Positions 7,994-15,787 are shown, numbered from the stretch's first letter. The stretch is DNA of 22,719 nt from CAYLNM01 sp964385045 (GCA_964385045.1 CAYLNM010000066.1:1-22719); one strand, 5' to 3'. A program made the numbers and translations. The notes: generated by a model from the sequence alone, not told the origin.

Positions 7994-9073
7994 TCAGCGC
8001 CGCCGCGGGTCCCGACCGGCGGGCGGCGGCTCGTCGAGCTTCAGCTCCTCGACGTCGGCCCGGTGCTCGGCGTGCGGATCGAGCTCGAGCCAGCGGGAGA
8101 GCCAGTGGACGCCGAGATAGAAGGGCACCGTGTCCACGAGGGCCACCAGCACCTTGAAGAGGTAGCCGCTGCCGATGAGGACCAGCACCTGCTTCAGGGG
8201 CATGTCCCCGCTCGCGATCAACGCCCAGAACGTGATCAGCACCACGCAGGTGGTGTCCACGAGCTGGCTCACGAGGGTGGAGCCGTTGTTGCGGACCCAC
8301 AGGTAGCGGCCTCTCGTGACCCGCTTCCAGAAGTGGAACAGCCACACGTCCACGAACTGGGCCACGAGGTAGGCGATCATCGACGCGAGCATCGCCTGTC
8401 GCGTCGTCACCGCGATCCGCGCGAAGAGCGGCTCCTCGTGCACCACCGGCTGGCCGGTGTCGGCGTCCACCAGTCGCAGGGCGCCCTCCGGCCCCTCCGG
8501 CACCGGGGCGAGGGCGAAGGACTCGACCGGCCGCAGCACGGGCCGTCCGTCCTCGCCCCGCACGGGCTCGCCGCCCGGCCCGAGCTCGGGTACCGCGGGA
8601 CGCGCCCACGAGGGGCCGTCGGCCTCGGGGGACATCACGGATCGCGCGCCGCCGTCACCGTCGGGCTCGACCGCGTCGACGTAGTCCATCGTCACGATCC
8701 GCTGCTCGGGGCTACGGAAGTCGGTCGAGGGCAGGGCGTCGCCCACGCTGATGAAGGCGAGCACCACGAGGTTCACGATCAGGCCCGTGAACACCACGAA
8801 GTTCGCGCGGGCCCGGCCGTAGAGCTCGCTGATGAAGTCGGTGCAGAGGAAGGTCAGCGGATAGGGCAGGACGCCGACCGCCACCGCCAGCAGGACGTCG
8901 GCCCCGGCGAGGTCGAGCTCCCCGAGGCGGATGAACTTGGTGATGCCGAGGATGTTCAGCATCGCCATGGACCCGAGGAAGATCCCGGCGAGCACGAGGA
9001 ACACGCGCTCCCGCCGGGCGTGGAGCCGCGAGGCCTCGACGGGGTGCAGCGGCCGGAGGGCGGGCGATGCCAT
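7994..9073 (-). CDS. Queuosine precursor transporter (YhhQ/VUT family) with inserted loop
   Basis: A 359-residue inner-membrane protein. Family hallmarks are LTFLCTDFISELYGRARA (73-90) and RNNGSTLVSQLVDT (261-274), plus LFHFWKRVTRG just before the second. Six hydrophobic segments are visible: about 24-45, 60-80, 92-112, 226-248, 268-288 and 296-322. Members import preQ0/preQ1 for queuosine synthesis. Most are about 210-250 residues. This one has an extra stretch of about 90 polar residues (about 125-215) between segments 3 and 4, rich in Pro, Glu, Asp and Gly. It could be an extra loop or small domain outside the membrane. A short charged tail follows the last segment. No queuosine synthesis genes are nearby. 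The ATG at 9073 lacks a Shine-Dalgarno but has TATCGT seven bases upstream. The gene is divergent from nadC. Confidence 0.88.
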   Translation of the reverse strand: MASPALRPLHPVEASRLHARRERVFLVLAGIFLGSMAMLNILGITKFIRLGELDLAGADVLLAVAVGVLPYPLTFLCTDFISELYGRARANFVVFTGLIVNLVVLAFISVGDALPSTDFRSPEQRIVTMDYVDAVEPDGDGGARSVMSPEADGPSWARPAVPELGPGGEPVRGEDGRPVLRPVESFALAPVPEGPEGALRLVDADTGQPVVHEEPLFARIAVTTRQAMLASMIAYLVAQFVDVWLFHFWKRVTRGRYLWVRNNGSTLVSQLVDTTCVVLITFWALIASGDMPLKQVLVLIGSGYLFKVLVALVDTVPFYLGVHWLSRWLELDPHAEHRADVEELKLDEPPPAGRDPRRR

Positions 9074-9080
9074 CGGGGCG

Positions 9081-9086
9081 ACGATA
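9081..9086 (-). promoter_or_regulatory. TANNNT box for the VUT transporter gene
   Basis: On the minus strand this reads TATCGT, followed by seven bases and the ATG at 9073. It fits a -10 for a leaderless mRNA. It lies in the 101-bp gap shared with the divergent nadC gene. Confidence 0.5.
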
Positions 9087-9160
9087 GGGGACCGGTCCCC
9101 GGTGGGGCTCGGTCGACTCGGGTCGGTTGGGGCACGAGGGCCGGCGTCGGTGCCCGCGCG

Positions 9161-9166
9161 TACCCT
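9161..9166 (+). promoter_or_regulatory. TANNNT box for nadC
   Basis: TACCCT lies eight bases before the ATG at 9175. No Shine-Dalgarno is present between them. The same hexamer at nearly the same distance precedes the FixH-like gene at 15794. Confidence 0.5.
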
Positions 9167-9174
9167 GTGGCGTC

Positions 9175-10185
9175 ATGGACCAGGCCGATCCCAACGCCCT
9201 GTCGCTGCCGGAGCTCGCCCGGCGGCTCGTCGACCATCCGGCCACCGTCCGGCTGCTCGAGGCCGCCCGGGAGGAGGATCTCGGCGAATGTGGCGACGTC
9301 ACCTCCCGCAGCGTGATCCCCGCCGCCCGCCGCATGCGGGCCGCGATCACCGCCCGCGAGCCGGGCGTGGTGGCCGGGCTCGCGGTCGTGCCGGAGATCT
9401 GCCGCGTCTTCCGCAGCGGCGTGACGCTGGAGCCGGCACTCGACGACGGTGATCGCTGCGACGCGGGGCAGCGGCTCGGGGTCCTCGAGGGGCCGGTCCG
9501 CGGGGTGCTCGGGGTCGAGCGCACGGTGCTCAACCTCCTCGGGCAGCTCTCCGGGGTCGCGACCACGACGCACCGCCACGTGGAATTGTGCGTCGGGACC
9601 CGGGCCGTCGTGTGCGAGACGCGGAAGACGGTGCCCGGGATGCGGCGACTGCAGAAGTACGCCGTCCGCTGCGGCGGGGGGCATCTGCACCGGCTCGGCC
9701 TGCACGACGCGGCCCTCTACAAGGACAACCACCTCGCGGCGCTGCCGCCCGGCCCGCTCGACGAGACGCTCGTGCCCGCCCTGCGGCGCGTGCGGGACGA
9801 GGGGCCGCTGCGGTTCGTGATGGTCGAGGTCGACACCATGGAGCAGCTCGAGGAGCTGCTGCGGATCGACGAGGAGCTCCTCGACCTGGTGCTGCTCGAC
9901 AACATGCCGCCCGAGACGCTCCGTCGCGCGGTCGAACGCCGCGATGCGCTGCGGCCGCGGTGGCGGCTCGAGGCCTCCGGCGGCATCACGCGGGAGACGA
10001 TCGCGTCGATCGCGGCCACCGGCGTCGACCGCATCTCGGTGGGCGGGCTCACGCACTCGGTGCGGTGCCTCGACGTGGGACTGGACGCGCTGGCCGCGGC
10101 CGGCGACGACGACGGGGACGCGGGCGCCGGCGGCGCGAGCGGAGCCGCCGCTCCTGGTGCGGCCGCCCCGGAGCTCGCTCCGTGA
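9175..10185 (+). CDS. nadC: Nicotinate-nucleotide diphosphorylase (carboxylating), quinolinate phosphoribosyltransferase
   Basis: A 336-residue enzyme that makes nicotinate mononucleotide, CO2 and PPi from quinolinate and PRPP in de novo NAD synthesis. Visible family motifs are ERTVLNLLGQLSG (115-127), ETRKT (148-152), KYAVRCGGGHLHR (161-173), LYKDNH (181-186), MVEVDT, LLDNMP, EASGGI and DRISVGGLTHS, the last with the phosphate-binding Gly region. The length exceeds the usual 280-300 because of an Ala/Gly/Asp-rich C-terminal tail of about 35 residues that is probably disordered. The ATG at 9175 is chosen because the earlier in-frame ATG at 9127 would place the start well before the TACCCT box and adds an unrelated peptide. 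The stop overlaps the GTG of the next gene (GTGA). nadA and nadB are not in the window. Confidence 0.95.
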   Translation: MDQADPNALSLPELARRLVDHPATVRLLEAAREEDLGECGDVTSRSVIPAARRMRAAITAREPGVVAGLAVVPEICRVFRSGVTLEPALDDGDRCDAGQRLGVLEGPVRGVLGVERTVLNLLGQLSGVATTTHRHVELCVGTRAVVCETRKTVPGMRRLQKYAVRCGGGHLHRLGLHDAALYKDNHLAALPPGPLDETLVPALRRVRDEGPLRFVMVEVDTMEQLEELLRIDEELLDLVLLDNMPPETLRRAVERRDALRPRWRLEASGGITRETIASIAATGVDRISVGGLTHSVRCLDVGLDALAAAGDDDGDAGAGGASGAAAPGAAAPELAP

Positions 10186-11141
10186 GCGCGGTCGCGGGCG
10201 GAGGCCCGGCGGCGACGCCGGACGGCGGTCCACGGGGCGACGGGTCGGACGGTGCCGAGGCACCGAGCGTGACGTCGTCCGTGACGCCGGCCACGGCGCC
10301 GGCCACGGCGACCGCGACCGCCACCAGCGAGGACGGGCGGTTCGTGCTGTTCGACGCCGACCTCGCCGAGCCGCCGCCGGACGAGGCGCCGTTCGAGCCG
10401 TGGCTCGAGGCGAGCGTGGCCGACGAGCTGGCGCTGCCGTGGACCGGGCGGCCGGGGCGACGCCGCCTGCACGTGGCGGTGGGCGTGACGTCGGAGGCGG
10501 CGCTGCCCGCGGCCCCGGATCGGGTGCGCACGGCCGACGAGCCCGCCGCCCGCGGCACGCTGGAGCTGCCGTCGGGCCGCCTCTGCGTGGCCGGGCTCGA
10601 CGAGGCGTTCGCGGCCCGGAACGCGGAGCTGCACCCGGGGGCGTTCGGCGAGGTGATCGAGCTCGAGCCGGGGCGGTACGACGTGGAGGTCCGGCCGCTG
10701 GAGTGGATCGTGCCGCCGGAGGAGCGCGAGCGCGTGCGGCGCTCGGTGCTGCGCCGCGGCGACGAGGCGATCGCCGGGCTCGTGCACGGCGGCCTGCCGC
10801 TGCTGCTGGTCCTCGCCGCGTTCGGCGCCGCCGCGGTCACCGGGGTTCTCGCCCTCGGGGGCACGGGGGCGGGACCGGCGGTGGTCTGGACGGTGGGCGT
10901 GGCCGCGGTGCTGCTGACGGCGTGGGCGGCGATCGTGCAGGCGGGGGCGAGTCCGCCGCTGCGGCGGGTGCTCGCGGCCCGGCGCCGGGTCGCCGAGGCG
11001 TTCCCCGACGCGGTGCTCGCGGTCCGGCGCGTCGGGCCCGCGCGGGACGCCGAGGCGGCGGCCGCCGCGGATCAGCGGGCGCTGGGGTCGGTCGCCCCCG
11101 CGCCCGAGGCGGTCGCCACGCCCTCGGGCGGCGCCGCCTGA
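10182..11141 (+). CDS. Unknown protein with two C-terminal membrane segments
   Basis: A 319-residue protein of no family I recognise. The first 45 or so residues are low-complexity Ala/Thr/Gly/Pro. A soluble region (about 50-195) follows, with beta-rich stretches including GTLELPSGRLCVAGLD and FGEVIELEPGRYDVEVRPLEW. The latter reads like a small beta domain ending in a 'PGRYDVEV' strand. Two hydrophobic segments lie at about 199-223 and 231-253, then a basic stretch (RRVLAARRRVAEAF) and an Ala/Pro-rich tail. The GTG at 10182 overlaps the nadC stop as GTGA, so it is probably co-translated with nadC. Its last 70 bases overlap the end of the HlyD-like gene on the other strand. I assign no function; a role tied to NAD synthesis is not supported by anything beyond the coupling. 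Confidence 0.75.
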   Translation: MSAVAGGGPAATPDGGPRGDGSDGAEAPSVTSSVTPATAPATATATATSEDGRFVLFDADLAEPPPDEAPFEPWLEASVADELALPWTGRPGRRRLHVAVGVTSEAALPAAPDRVRTADEPAARGTLELPSGRLCVAGLDEAFAARNAELHPGAFGEVIELEPGRYDVEVRPLEWIVPPEERERVRRSVLRRGDEAIAGLVHGGLPLLLVLAAFGAAAVTGVLALGGTGAGPAVVWTVGVAAVLLTAWAAIVQAGASPPLRRVLAARRRVAEAFPDAVLAVRRVGPARDAEAAAAADQRALGSVAPAPEAVATPSGGAA

Positions 11142-12028
11142 GCCGGACCCTCCCAGGGCACCGCGACCGTGAAGCCCGAGGGCAGGCGGGTGCCGGGATT
11201 CGGGATCTCGAAGACGCACCGCACGGTGCGGGTGGCGGCGTCGACGTACGGCTCGGCGGTGCGCAGCCGGGCCGCGAGGGTGCCGCCCACGGGCGCCCCG
11301 GCGAGCAGCTCGTACCAGCGGCCGGTCTCGAGCCGCGTCCACGTCTCGATCGGGAGGTTGACCTCGGCGTCGAGGGTGCCGGGATCGACGAGGATCGCCA
11401 GCGGCTGGCGGCGTTCGCTCGCCTCGCCGGGGCGGCGGAAGATCCGCACCACGTGGCCGGCGAAGGGCGCCCGCACGCGGTGCAGCTCCAGCCGTGCCTC
11501 CTCCAGCTCGAGGTTTCGGCGGGCCTGCGCGACGTCCTCGCGGGCCGTGGTCAGGTTCGCCTCGGCCTGCCGCACGCGGATCCCGGCCTCCTCGAGCTCG
11601 AACTCGGTCGCGGCGCCCGCCTCGCGGAGTCGCTCGAGCCGCGCCTCGGCGAGGCGCACCTCGGCCTCGGCGAAGGCGACGGGACCGCTTCGCTCGGCCG
11701 CGATGCGGGCGGCGGCGACGGACGCCCGGGCCACGCGGTCGTCCATGCGGGCGATCGGGGCACCGGCCTCGACCCGGTCGCCCTCGGCGACGAGCACCTC
11801 GGCCACGATGCCGTCGAAGGGCACCGCGAGCTCGGCCCGGGCCGACGGACGCGTCACGCCGCGGACGAGGCGGGCGCCGGAGACGGGCAGGCCGTCGAGG
11901 TCGGCGTCCGCGGCGGTGGCGGGCGGCGTCGTGGGGGCTCCCACCGGCGGGGCGGGCAGGCTGGCGGGGGCGAGCAGCACGGAGGCGAGCCAGGCGGCGG
12001 CGACGCTCGTCAGGACGGCGGTCTTCAT
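11072..12028 (-). CDS. HlyD/RND-type periplasmic adaptor subunit
   Basis: A 318-residue membrane-fusion (adaptor) protein of the HlyD/AcrA superfamily. A signal peptide (about 1-28, no lipobox Cys) is followed by a lipoyl half-motif (VPFDGIVAEVLVAEGDRVEAG). Next come a long Ala/Glu/Arg helical hairpin (about 85-165, coiled coil) and the second lipoyl half (VRAPFAGHVVRIFRRPGEAS). The beta-barrel part ends in RLPSGFTVAVPW. Adaptors bridge an inner-membrane ABC or RND pump and an outer-membrane channel, but neither lies next to this gene, so it is an orphan here. The ATG at 12028 has GGAG eight bases upstream and starts the signal peptide. The frame is open further upstream without similarity. 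The 3' end overlaps the unknown two-TM gene by 70 bp, convergently. Confidence 0.88.
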   Translation of the reverse strand: MKTAVLTSVAAAWLASVLLAPASLPAPPVGAPTTPPATAADADLDGLPVSGARLVRGVTRPSARAELAVPFDGIVAEVLVAEGDRVEAGAPIARMDDRVARASVAAARIAAERSGPVAFAEAEVRLAEARLERLREAGAATEFELEEAGIRVRQAEANLTTAREDVAQARRNLELEEARLELHRVRAPFAGHVVRIFRRPGEASERRQPLAILVDPGTLDAEVNLPIETWTRLETGRWYELLAGAPVGGTLAARLRTAEPYVDAATRTVRCVFEIPNPGTRLPSGFTVAVPWEGPAQAAPPEGVATASGAGATDPSAR

Positions 12029-12365
12029 GCGCGGGGCTCCGAGGGCGGACGCCGGCGGCGGCGAGCGGTCGGCGGTGGGCGGCGGCGGGGAGCGAGGGGT
12101 CGGCGGGCGGGTGGCGGTCGGACGAAGAGCGACGGGGCCCCGGCGGAGACGGCGCCCGATGAGGGGCACCGGGCGTGCGGCCACGTCGGTCGCGCGCGAC
12201 CCATCCACCCCATCGACCGGGGCGCAGGGCGGCTGCAGCCGGGCCGGAGCGGGGCGCGGCGAGGCGACGTGGGCACGGCTTATCGGACGGAGGCGGTGGG
12301 CCGGCCGGTGGCCCCGGCTCCGGGCCGCACCGGCTGCGCGGGGTCGGGCCCGGTCGGCACGCGGC
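12029..12365. other. 337-bp gap between yaaA and the adaptor gene
   Basis: No coding region is convincing here on either strand. The open frames present are Arg/Pro-rich shadows. A GGAG for the adaptor gene lies at 12037-12040. I find no TANNNT box on the minus strand, so where adaptor transcription starts is unclear. Confidence 0.5.
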
Positions 12366-13178
12366 TCAGCCTCGCGCCGCCGCGGGCTTGCGTCCCCGGG
12401 ATGCGGGCTGCGGGCGGCTGAACACCAGCCGGGCATCGGTCGAGTCGCCGGCGCGGAAGCGGTAGCCGCCCAGCCGGAAGTCCTTCAGTCCGTCGACGTC
12501 GTCGATGCCCTCGGCGGCGATGAAGCGGGCCATCATGCCGCGGGCCTCCTTCGCGAACAGCGCGAGCGTCCGGCTCGCGCCGTCCTTCACCTCGCGGAAC
12601 ACCGGGGTCACCATCGGGACCGGCAGGGCGCCGGGATCGATCGACCTGGCGTACTCGTTCGACGCGAGATTGACGACGACCGACGCGGCCGCCGCCTGCG
12701 CGTCCTTGGCGAGCAGCCGCGTGATGCGGTCGCCCCAGAAGGCATAGAGGGAGTCGCCGCGGTCGGTCCGAAGCGCGGTGCCCATCTCGAGGCGATGGGG
12801 CAGGATCGCGTCGAGCGGACGCAGCAGGCCGTAGAGACCCGAGAGGATCCGCAGTCGCCGCTGGGCCGACTGCAGGTCCTCCGGCGCGAGCGTGTCGACG
12901 TCGAGCCCGCGGTAGACGTCGCCACGAAACGCGAGGATCGCGGGGCGGGCGGTGCCGCGGGCGGGGCGGTCGGTCCACGCCGCGAATCGGTCGCGATTGA
13001 GCTCGGCCAGCGACGAGCTGACGCTCATCAGGTCCTGGAGCTGTCTCGCCGACCGCTTCTGCAGGACGTCCACCAGCTCGCCCGCGTCCTCGAGCAGCCG
13101 CGGCTTCGTCGCCCGCACGCCGCTGGGGACCGGCGACTCGAAGTCGAGCGTCTTGGCGGGCGACAGCAGCGCGATCAT
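12366..13178 (-). CDS. yaaA: Peroxide stress protein YaaA (DUF328)
   Basis: A 270-residue cytoplasmic protein of the YaaA family. In E. coli this family limits DNA and protein damage from hydrogen peroxide by lowering free iron. Family motifs are present from the first residues: MIALLSPAKTLDF at 1-13, then AILAFRGDVYRGLD, LRILSGLYGLLRPLD, RLEMGT, FWGDRIT, VVNLASNEYARSI, FREVKDG and FRLGGYRF. Full length is close to the usual 250-260, with a short basic Ala/Arg tail. The frame is open far upstream, and an ATG at 13226 is possible. I start at 13178 because the conserved N-terminus begins there and GGAG lies eight bases upstream. The gene is divergent from the NHL/FixH/peroxidase unit, which may share its control region. 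Confidence 0.93.
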   Translation of the reverse strand: MIALLSPAKTLDFESPVPSGVRATKPRLLEDAGELVDVLQKRSARQLQDLMSVSSSLAELNRDRFAAWTDRPARGTARPAILAFRGDVYRGLDVDTLAPEDLQSAQRRLRILSGLYGLLRPLDAILPHRLEMGTALRTDRGDSLYAFWGDRITRLLAKDAQAAAASVVVNLASNEYARSIDPGALPVPMVTPVFREVKDGASRTLALFAKEARGMMARFIAAEGIDDVDGLKDFRLGGYRFRAGDSTDARLVFSRPQPASRGRKPAAARG

Positions 13179-13186
13179 CGGCAGGG

Positions 13187-13190
13187 CTCC
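13187..13190 (-). promoter_or_regulatory. Shine-Dalgarno deciding the yaaA start
   Basis: On the minus strand this reads GGAG, eight bases before the ATG at 13178. The alternative ATG at 13226 has no such element. Confidence 0.6.
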
Positions 13191-13242
13191 GGGGGTCGGC
13201 AGGTGACGGCGGAGCTTCTCGGCCATCGTCCGCCGCCACGGT

Positions 13243-13281
13243 GATCGTAGTCCGCGGCCGCGCCGCGCCGGCCGTACGATC
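13243..13281. promoter_or_regulatory. Divergent promoter region with perfect inverted repeat
   Basis: GATCGTA (13243-13249) and TACGATC (13275-13281) are a perfect 7-bp inverted repeat 25 bp apart. Each arm contains TACGAT reading outward. The right arm is a -10-like box six bases before the ATG of the NHL gene, and the left arm is a -10-like box for yaaA with a leader of about 58 nt. The arms may be simply two promoters, or an operator read by a regulator. Confidence 0.5.
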
Positions 13282-13286
13282 GACGC

Positions 13287-15773
13287 ATGGTGGATCTCGC
13301 TTCGTGGTGGCGTCGGCCGGCCGGCGTCGTGCTCTCGCTCGTCGTCCTCGCGTGCGGGGTGCCCCGCGCGGTCGCCGCCCCGGGTCCGGAGCCCGCGATC
13401 GTCGGCATCACGGCCGTGCGCGGTGCGGATGGCGCGACGGGTCCAACGGCCGCGATGGTCGGGCCGACCGCGTCGGGCACGGCCGCCGCGACCGCGTCGG
13501 CCGCGTGGGGCACGTCGACCGCGTGGGGCACGTCGGCTGCGTCGGGCACGGCCGCCACGACCGCGTCGGCCGCCTCGCGCTCCACGGAGCCCTTCCGCCC
13601 CGGTCGCCTCGTCGCCGGCATCGCCGGTCTCGCCGACCCGGTGGCCGCGGTCGTCGACGGGGAGGGGCGGCTGCTGGTGCTCGAGCGGACGGCGGCCCGC
13701 ATCGCAGTGCACGCGCCGCCCGCGATTCCCGACCCACCGCCGCCGGCCCCGACCGCCGAGGAGCTGCTGGGTCCGGGCCGCACGGACGTGCTGCCGCCGG
13801 GGCCGCGCCGCATCGCGACGCTCGGGACCGACCGGCTCGAGCGTCCCGAGGCGATGGTGCTCGCGCCCGACGGGGCGATCCTGGTCGCCGACTCCGCGGC
13901 CCGGGCCGTGGTCGTGCTCGATCCCGGCGGTGGGGAGCGCACGCGCCTCGGCACCGGGGTCCTCCGGCGACCGGTCGGGCTCGCGATGGGGGCGGACGGA
14001 CGGCGGGTCGTGGTCGCGGACACCGTGCTGCGGGCGATCGTCGCACTCCCGCTCGACGGTGGCCCGGCCGAGCGGCTGGCGCCCGGCCTCGAGCTGCGGC
14101 GGCCGGTGGCGATCACCGCGCTGCCCGACGGGCGGCTCGCGGTGGCCGACGCCGGCCGGGCCCGCATCCACGTGCTCGATGCGGCGGGCGACGTGGGGGC
14201 GAGCTTCGGCGACTACGGGCCGTTCCCGGGACTCTTCGAGGAGCCGCACGGCCTGGCCTGGGACGGCGCCCGCCTCGTCGTGGCCGACCGCGGCAACCAC
14301 CGGCTGCAGATGCACGCCGCCGACGGCACGCTGCTCGGGACCTGGGGCGTGCACGCCCGGCGCCCGCGCGAGGCCGGCGGCGTGATCCACGACCCCGCGG
14401 CCCTCGCCTTCGACCCCGCCGGCCGGTACCTCGCGCTGGTCGAGCCCTTCGAGGACCGCGTGCAGCTGTTCGCCCGCGACCCCGCGCCCGCGGACGCGGC
14501 CCGGCCGCGGATGCCGATGATCCCGCGCGACCCGCACTTCGGTCGCCGGGTCGCCGCCGACGGTCCGCTCATCGTCCTCGCCGAGCCGGAGGCCCACCGC
14601 GTCCATCTCTTCGACGGGCGACGCACGACCCCGATCCTCGTGGGCGACTTCGGCGAGCGCGGCGAGGGCTTCGGGCTGCTGCTGCGGCCGGAGGGACTCG
14701 CCCTCGACGCCGAGGCGGGACTCATCCACGTCGGCGATGCGGCCAAGCTGCGGCTGCAGCGCTTCCGCGTGGCGTGGGATCCCGACGAGCCGACCGGGTT
14801 CGTGCCGGGCCGCTTCCGCTTCGCCCGGTCGGTCGACCTCGTCGCGGCGGCAGCCGCGGCCGACGGGGTGGAGGCCGGGGCTGCGACCGCGCCGGACGGT
14901 GACCGCGACGGCCGGGGGCAGGACGGCGACGGCCCGGACGGCGACGGGTGGGACGGCGACGCGGAGGAGGCCCGGTCCGCCGCGGTCGCGATCGAGCCGG
15001 CCGACCTCCTCGCCGAGCCGGGCGGAGGCGTCCTCGTGGCCGACGCCGCGGGCGACCGGCTGGTTCGATTCGACGCGTCCCTCGGCGTGATCGCGGCCTT
15101 CGGCGGACGCGGCACCGAGCCCGGCCGGCTGCGGCGACCGACCGCCATCGACGCCTCGCCCGACGGCGAGCGGCTGTACGTCGTCGACGCCGACAACCAC
15201 CGCGTGCAGGTGCTCGACGCGGCCACCGGCGCGCCGATCGCGGCGTGGGGCCGGCGGGCGAATCCGGACGCGACGACGCGGGCGGGGGGCCGGGGCCGCG
15301 GCGAGGACGGCCGGGGCGGCGAGGGCCGCGAGGACGGCCAGGGCGACCCGGCGGCCGCGGACGCGGCGGCGGCCGACGGGCCCGCGGGCGGCGGTCCCGC
15401 CGACGACCCGCGATTCCTCGATCCCTTCGGCCTCGCCGTCGCCCCCGACGGCACCGTCTGGGTGAGCGACCGCGGCCGCCACGTCGTGGAGGCGTTCTCG
15501 CCCGACGGCCGCCGGCTGCGGTGGCTCGGGGGCAAGGGAGCCGAGCACGGCGAGCTGTGGAAGCCGGGCGACCTCGCCGTCCGGCCCGACGGACGGGTGC
15601 TCGTGGTCGACCACGGCAACCACCGCGCCAAGCTCTTCGAGCCCGACGGTCGGTGGTGGGCCACCTTCGGCACCGGACGTGCGTTCACCCGGGACACCGA
15701 ACGCGCCCGCGAGCGGGCGCGGGAGCGAACCGGCCGCGGACGAACCGGCCGCGGACGGACCGGCGGCGGATGA
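13287..15773 (+). CDS. Secreted NHL-repeat protein, about 12 repeats
   Basis: An 828-residue exported protein with a signal peptide (basic WWRR, hydrophobic core, AVA cleavage site near residue 30). An Ala/Ser/Thr linker (about 50-100) contains an in-frame direct repeat. About twelve NHL-type repeats follow, with the usual xPxGLAxxPDGxLxVADxxxxRVxxF pattern. Examples are RPEAMVLAPDGAILVADS, EPHGLAWDGARLVVADRG, RPTAIDASPDGERLYVVDA and DPFGLAVAPDGTVWVSDRG. Twelve repeats would fit two six-bladed propellers. Two low-complexity inserts interrupt the repeats: Asp/Gly-rich near 530-560 and Gly/Arg/Glu/Ala-rich near 670-710. The tail is Arg/Gly/Thr-rich. NHL propellers bind proteins or ligands; no catalytic residues are evident. 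The ATG has TACGAT six bases upstream and no Shine-Dalgarno. This is the first gene of a unit with the FixH-like protein and peroxidase. Confidence 0.88.
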   Translation: MVDLASWWRRPAGVVLSLVVLACGVPRAVAAPGPEPAIVGITAVRGADGATGPTAAMVGPTASGTAAATASAAWGTSTAWGTSAASGTAATTASAASRSTEPFRPGRLVAGIAGLADPVAAVVDGEGRLLVLERTAARIAVHAPPAIPDPPPPAPTAEELLGPGRTDVLPPGPRRIATLGTDRLERPEAMVLAPDGAILVADSAARAVVVLDPGGGERTRLGTGVLRRPVGLAMGADGRRVVVADTVLRAIVALPLDGGPAERLAPGLELRRPVAITALPDGRLAVADAGRARIHVLDAAGDVGASFGDYGPFPGLFEEPHGLAWDGARLVVADRGNHRLQMHAADGTLLGTWGVHARRPREAGGVIHDPAALAFDPAGRYLALVEPFEDRVQLFARDPAPADAARPRMPMIPRDPHFGRRVAADGPLIVLAEPEAHRVHLFDGRRTTPILVGDFGERGEGFGLLLRPEGLALDAEAGLIHVGDAAKLRLQRFRVAWDPDEPTGFVPGRFRFARSVDLVAAAAAADGVEAGAATAPDGDRDGRGQDGDGPDGDGWDGDAEEARSAAVAIEPADLLAEPGGGVLVADAAGDRLVRFDASLGVIAAFGGRGTEPGRLRRPTAIDASPDGERLYVVDADNHRVQVLDAATGAPIAAWGRRANPDATTRAGGRGRGEDGRGGEGREDGQGDPAAADAAAADGPAGGGPADDPRFLDPFGLAVAPDGTVWVSDRGRHVVEAFSPDGRRLRWLGGKGAEHGELWKPGDLAVRPDGRVLVVDHGNHRAKLFEPDGRWWATFGTGRAFTRDTERARERARERTGRGRTGRGRTGGG
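13470..13573 (+). repeat. In-frame direct repeat in the NHL protein linker
   Basis: A 35-base unit at 13470-13504 recurs at 13539-13573 with one mismatch, 69 bases (23 codons) apart. The stretch between holds two near copies of an 18-base unit starting GCGTGGGGCACGTCG. The repeats encode a Thr/Ala/Ser/Gly linker and probably arose by slippage. Confidence 0.75.
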
Positions 15774-15781
15774 CCCGGGCG

Positions 15782-15787
15782 TACCCT
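15782..15787 (+). promoter_or_regulatory. TANNNT box before the FixH-like gene
   Basis: TACCCT lies six bases before the ATG at 15794 and just after the stop of the NHL gene. It would allow the FixH-like and peroxidase genes to be transcribed without the NHL gene. Confidence 0.4.

Noticed and set aside
6365..9316. Long plus-strand frame of about 980 residues
   Set aside because: It is antisense to the kinase-like, HIT and transporter genes, all of which have diagnostic motifs.
12175..12465. Small plus-strand gene in the gap after yaaA
   Set aside because: The translation is Arg/Pro/Gly-rich with no Shine-Dalgarno and runs into the yaaA antisense region.
13470..13573. CRISPR-like or regulatory repeat array
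   Set aside because: The repeats are in frame inside a coding linker, with spacers that are themselves repetitive.
13179..15623. Upstream extension of the yaaA frame on the minus strand
   Set aside because: It is a shadow of the NHL gene; YaaA's conserved N-terminus starts at 13178.
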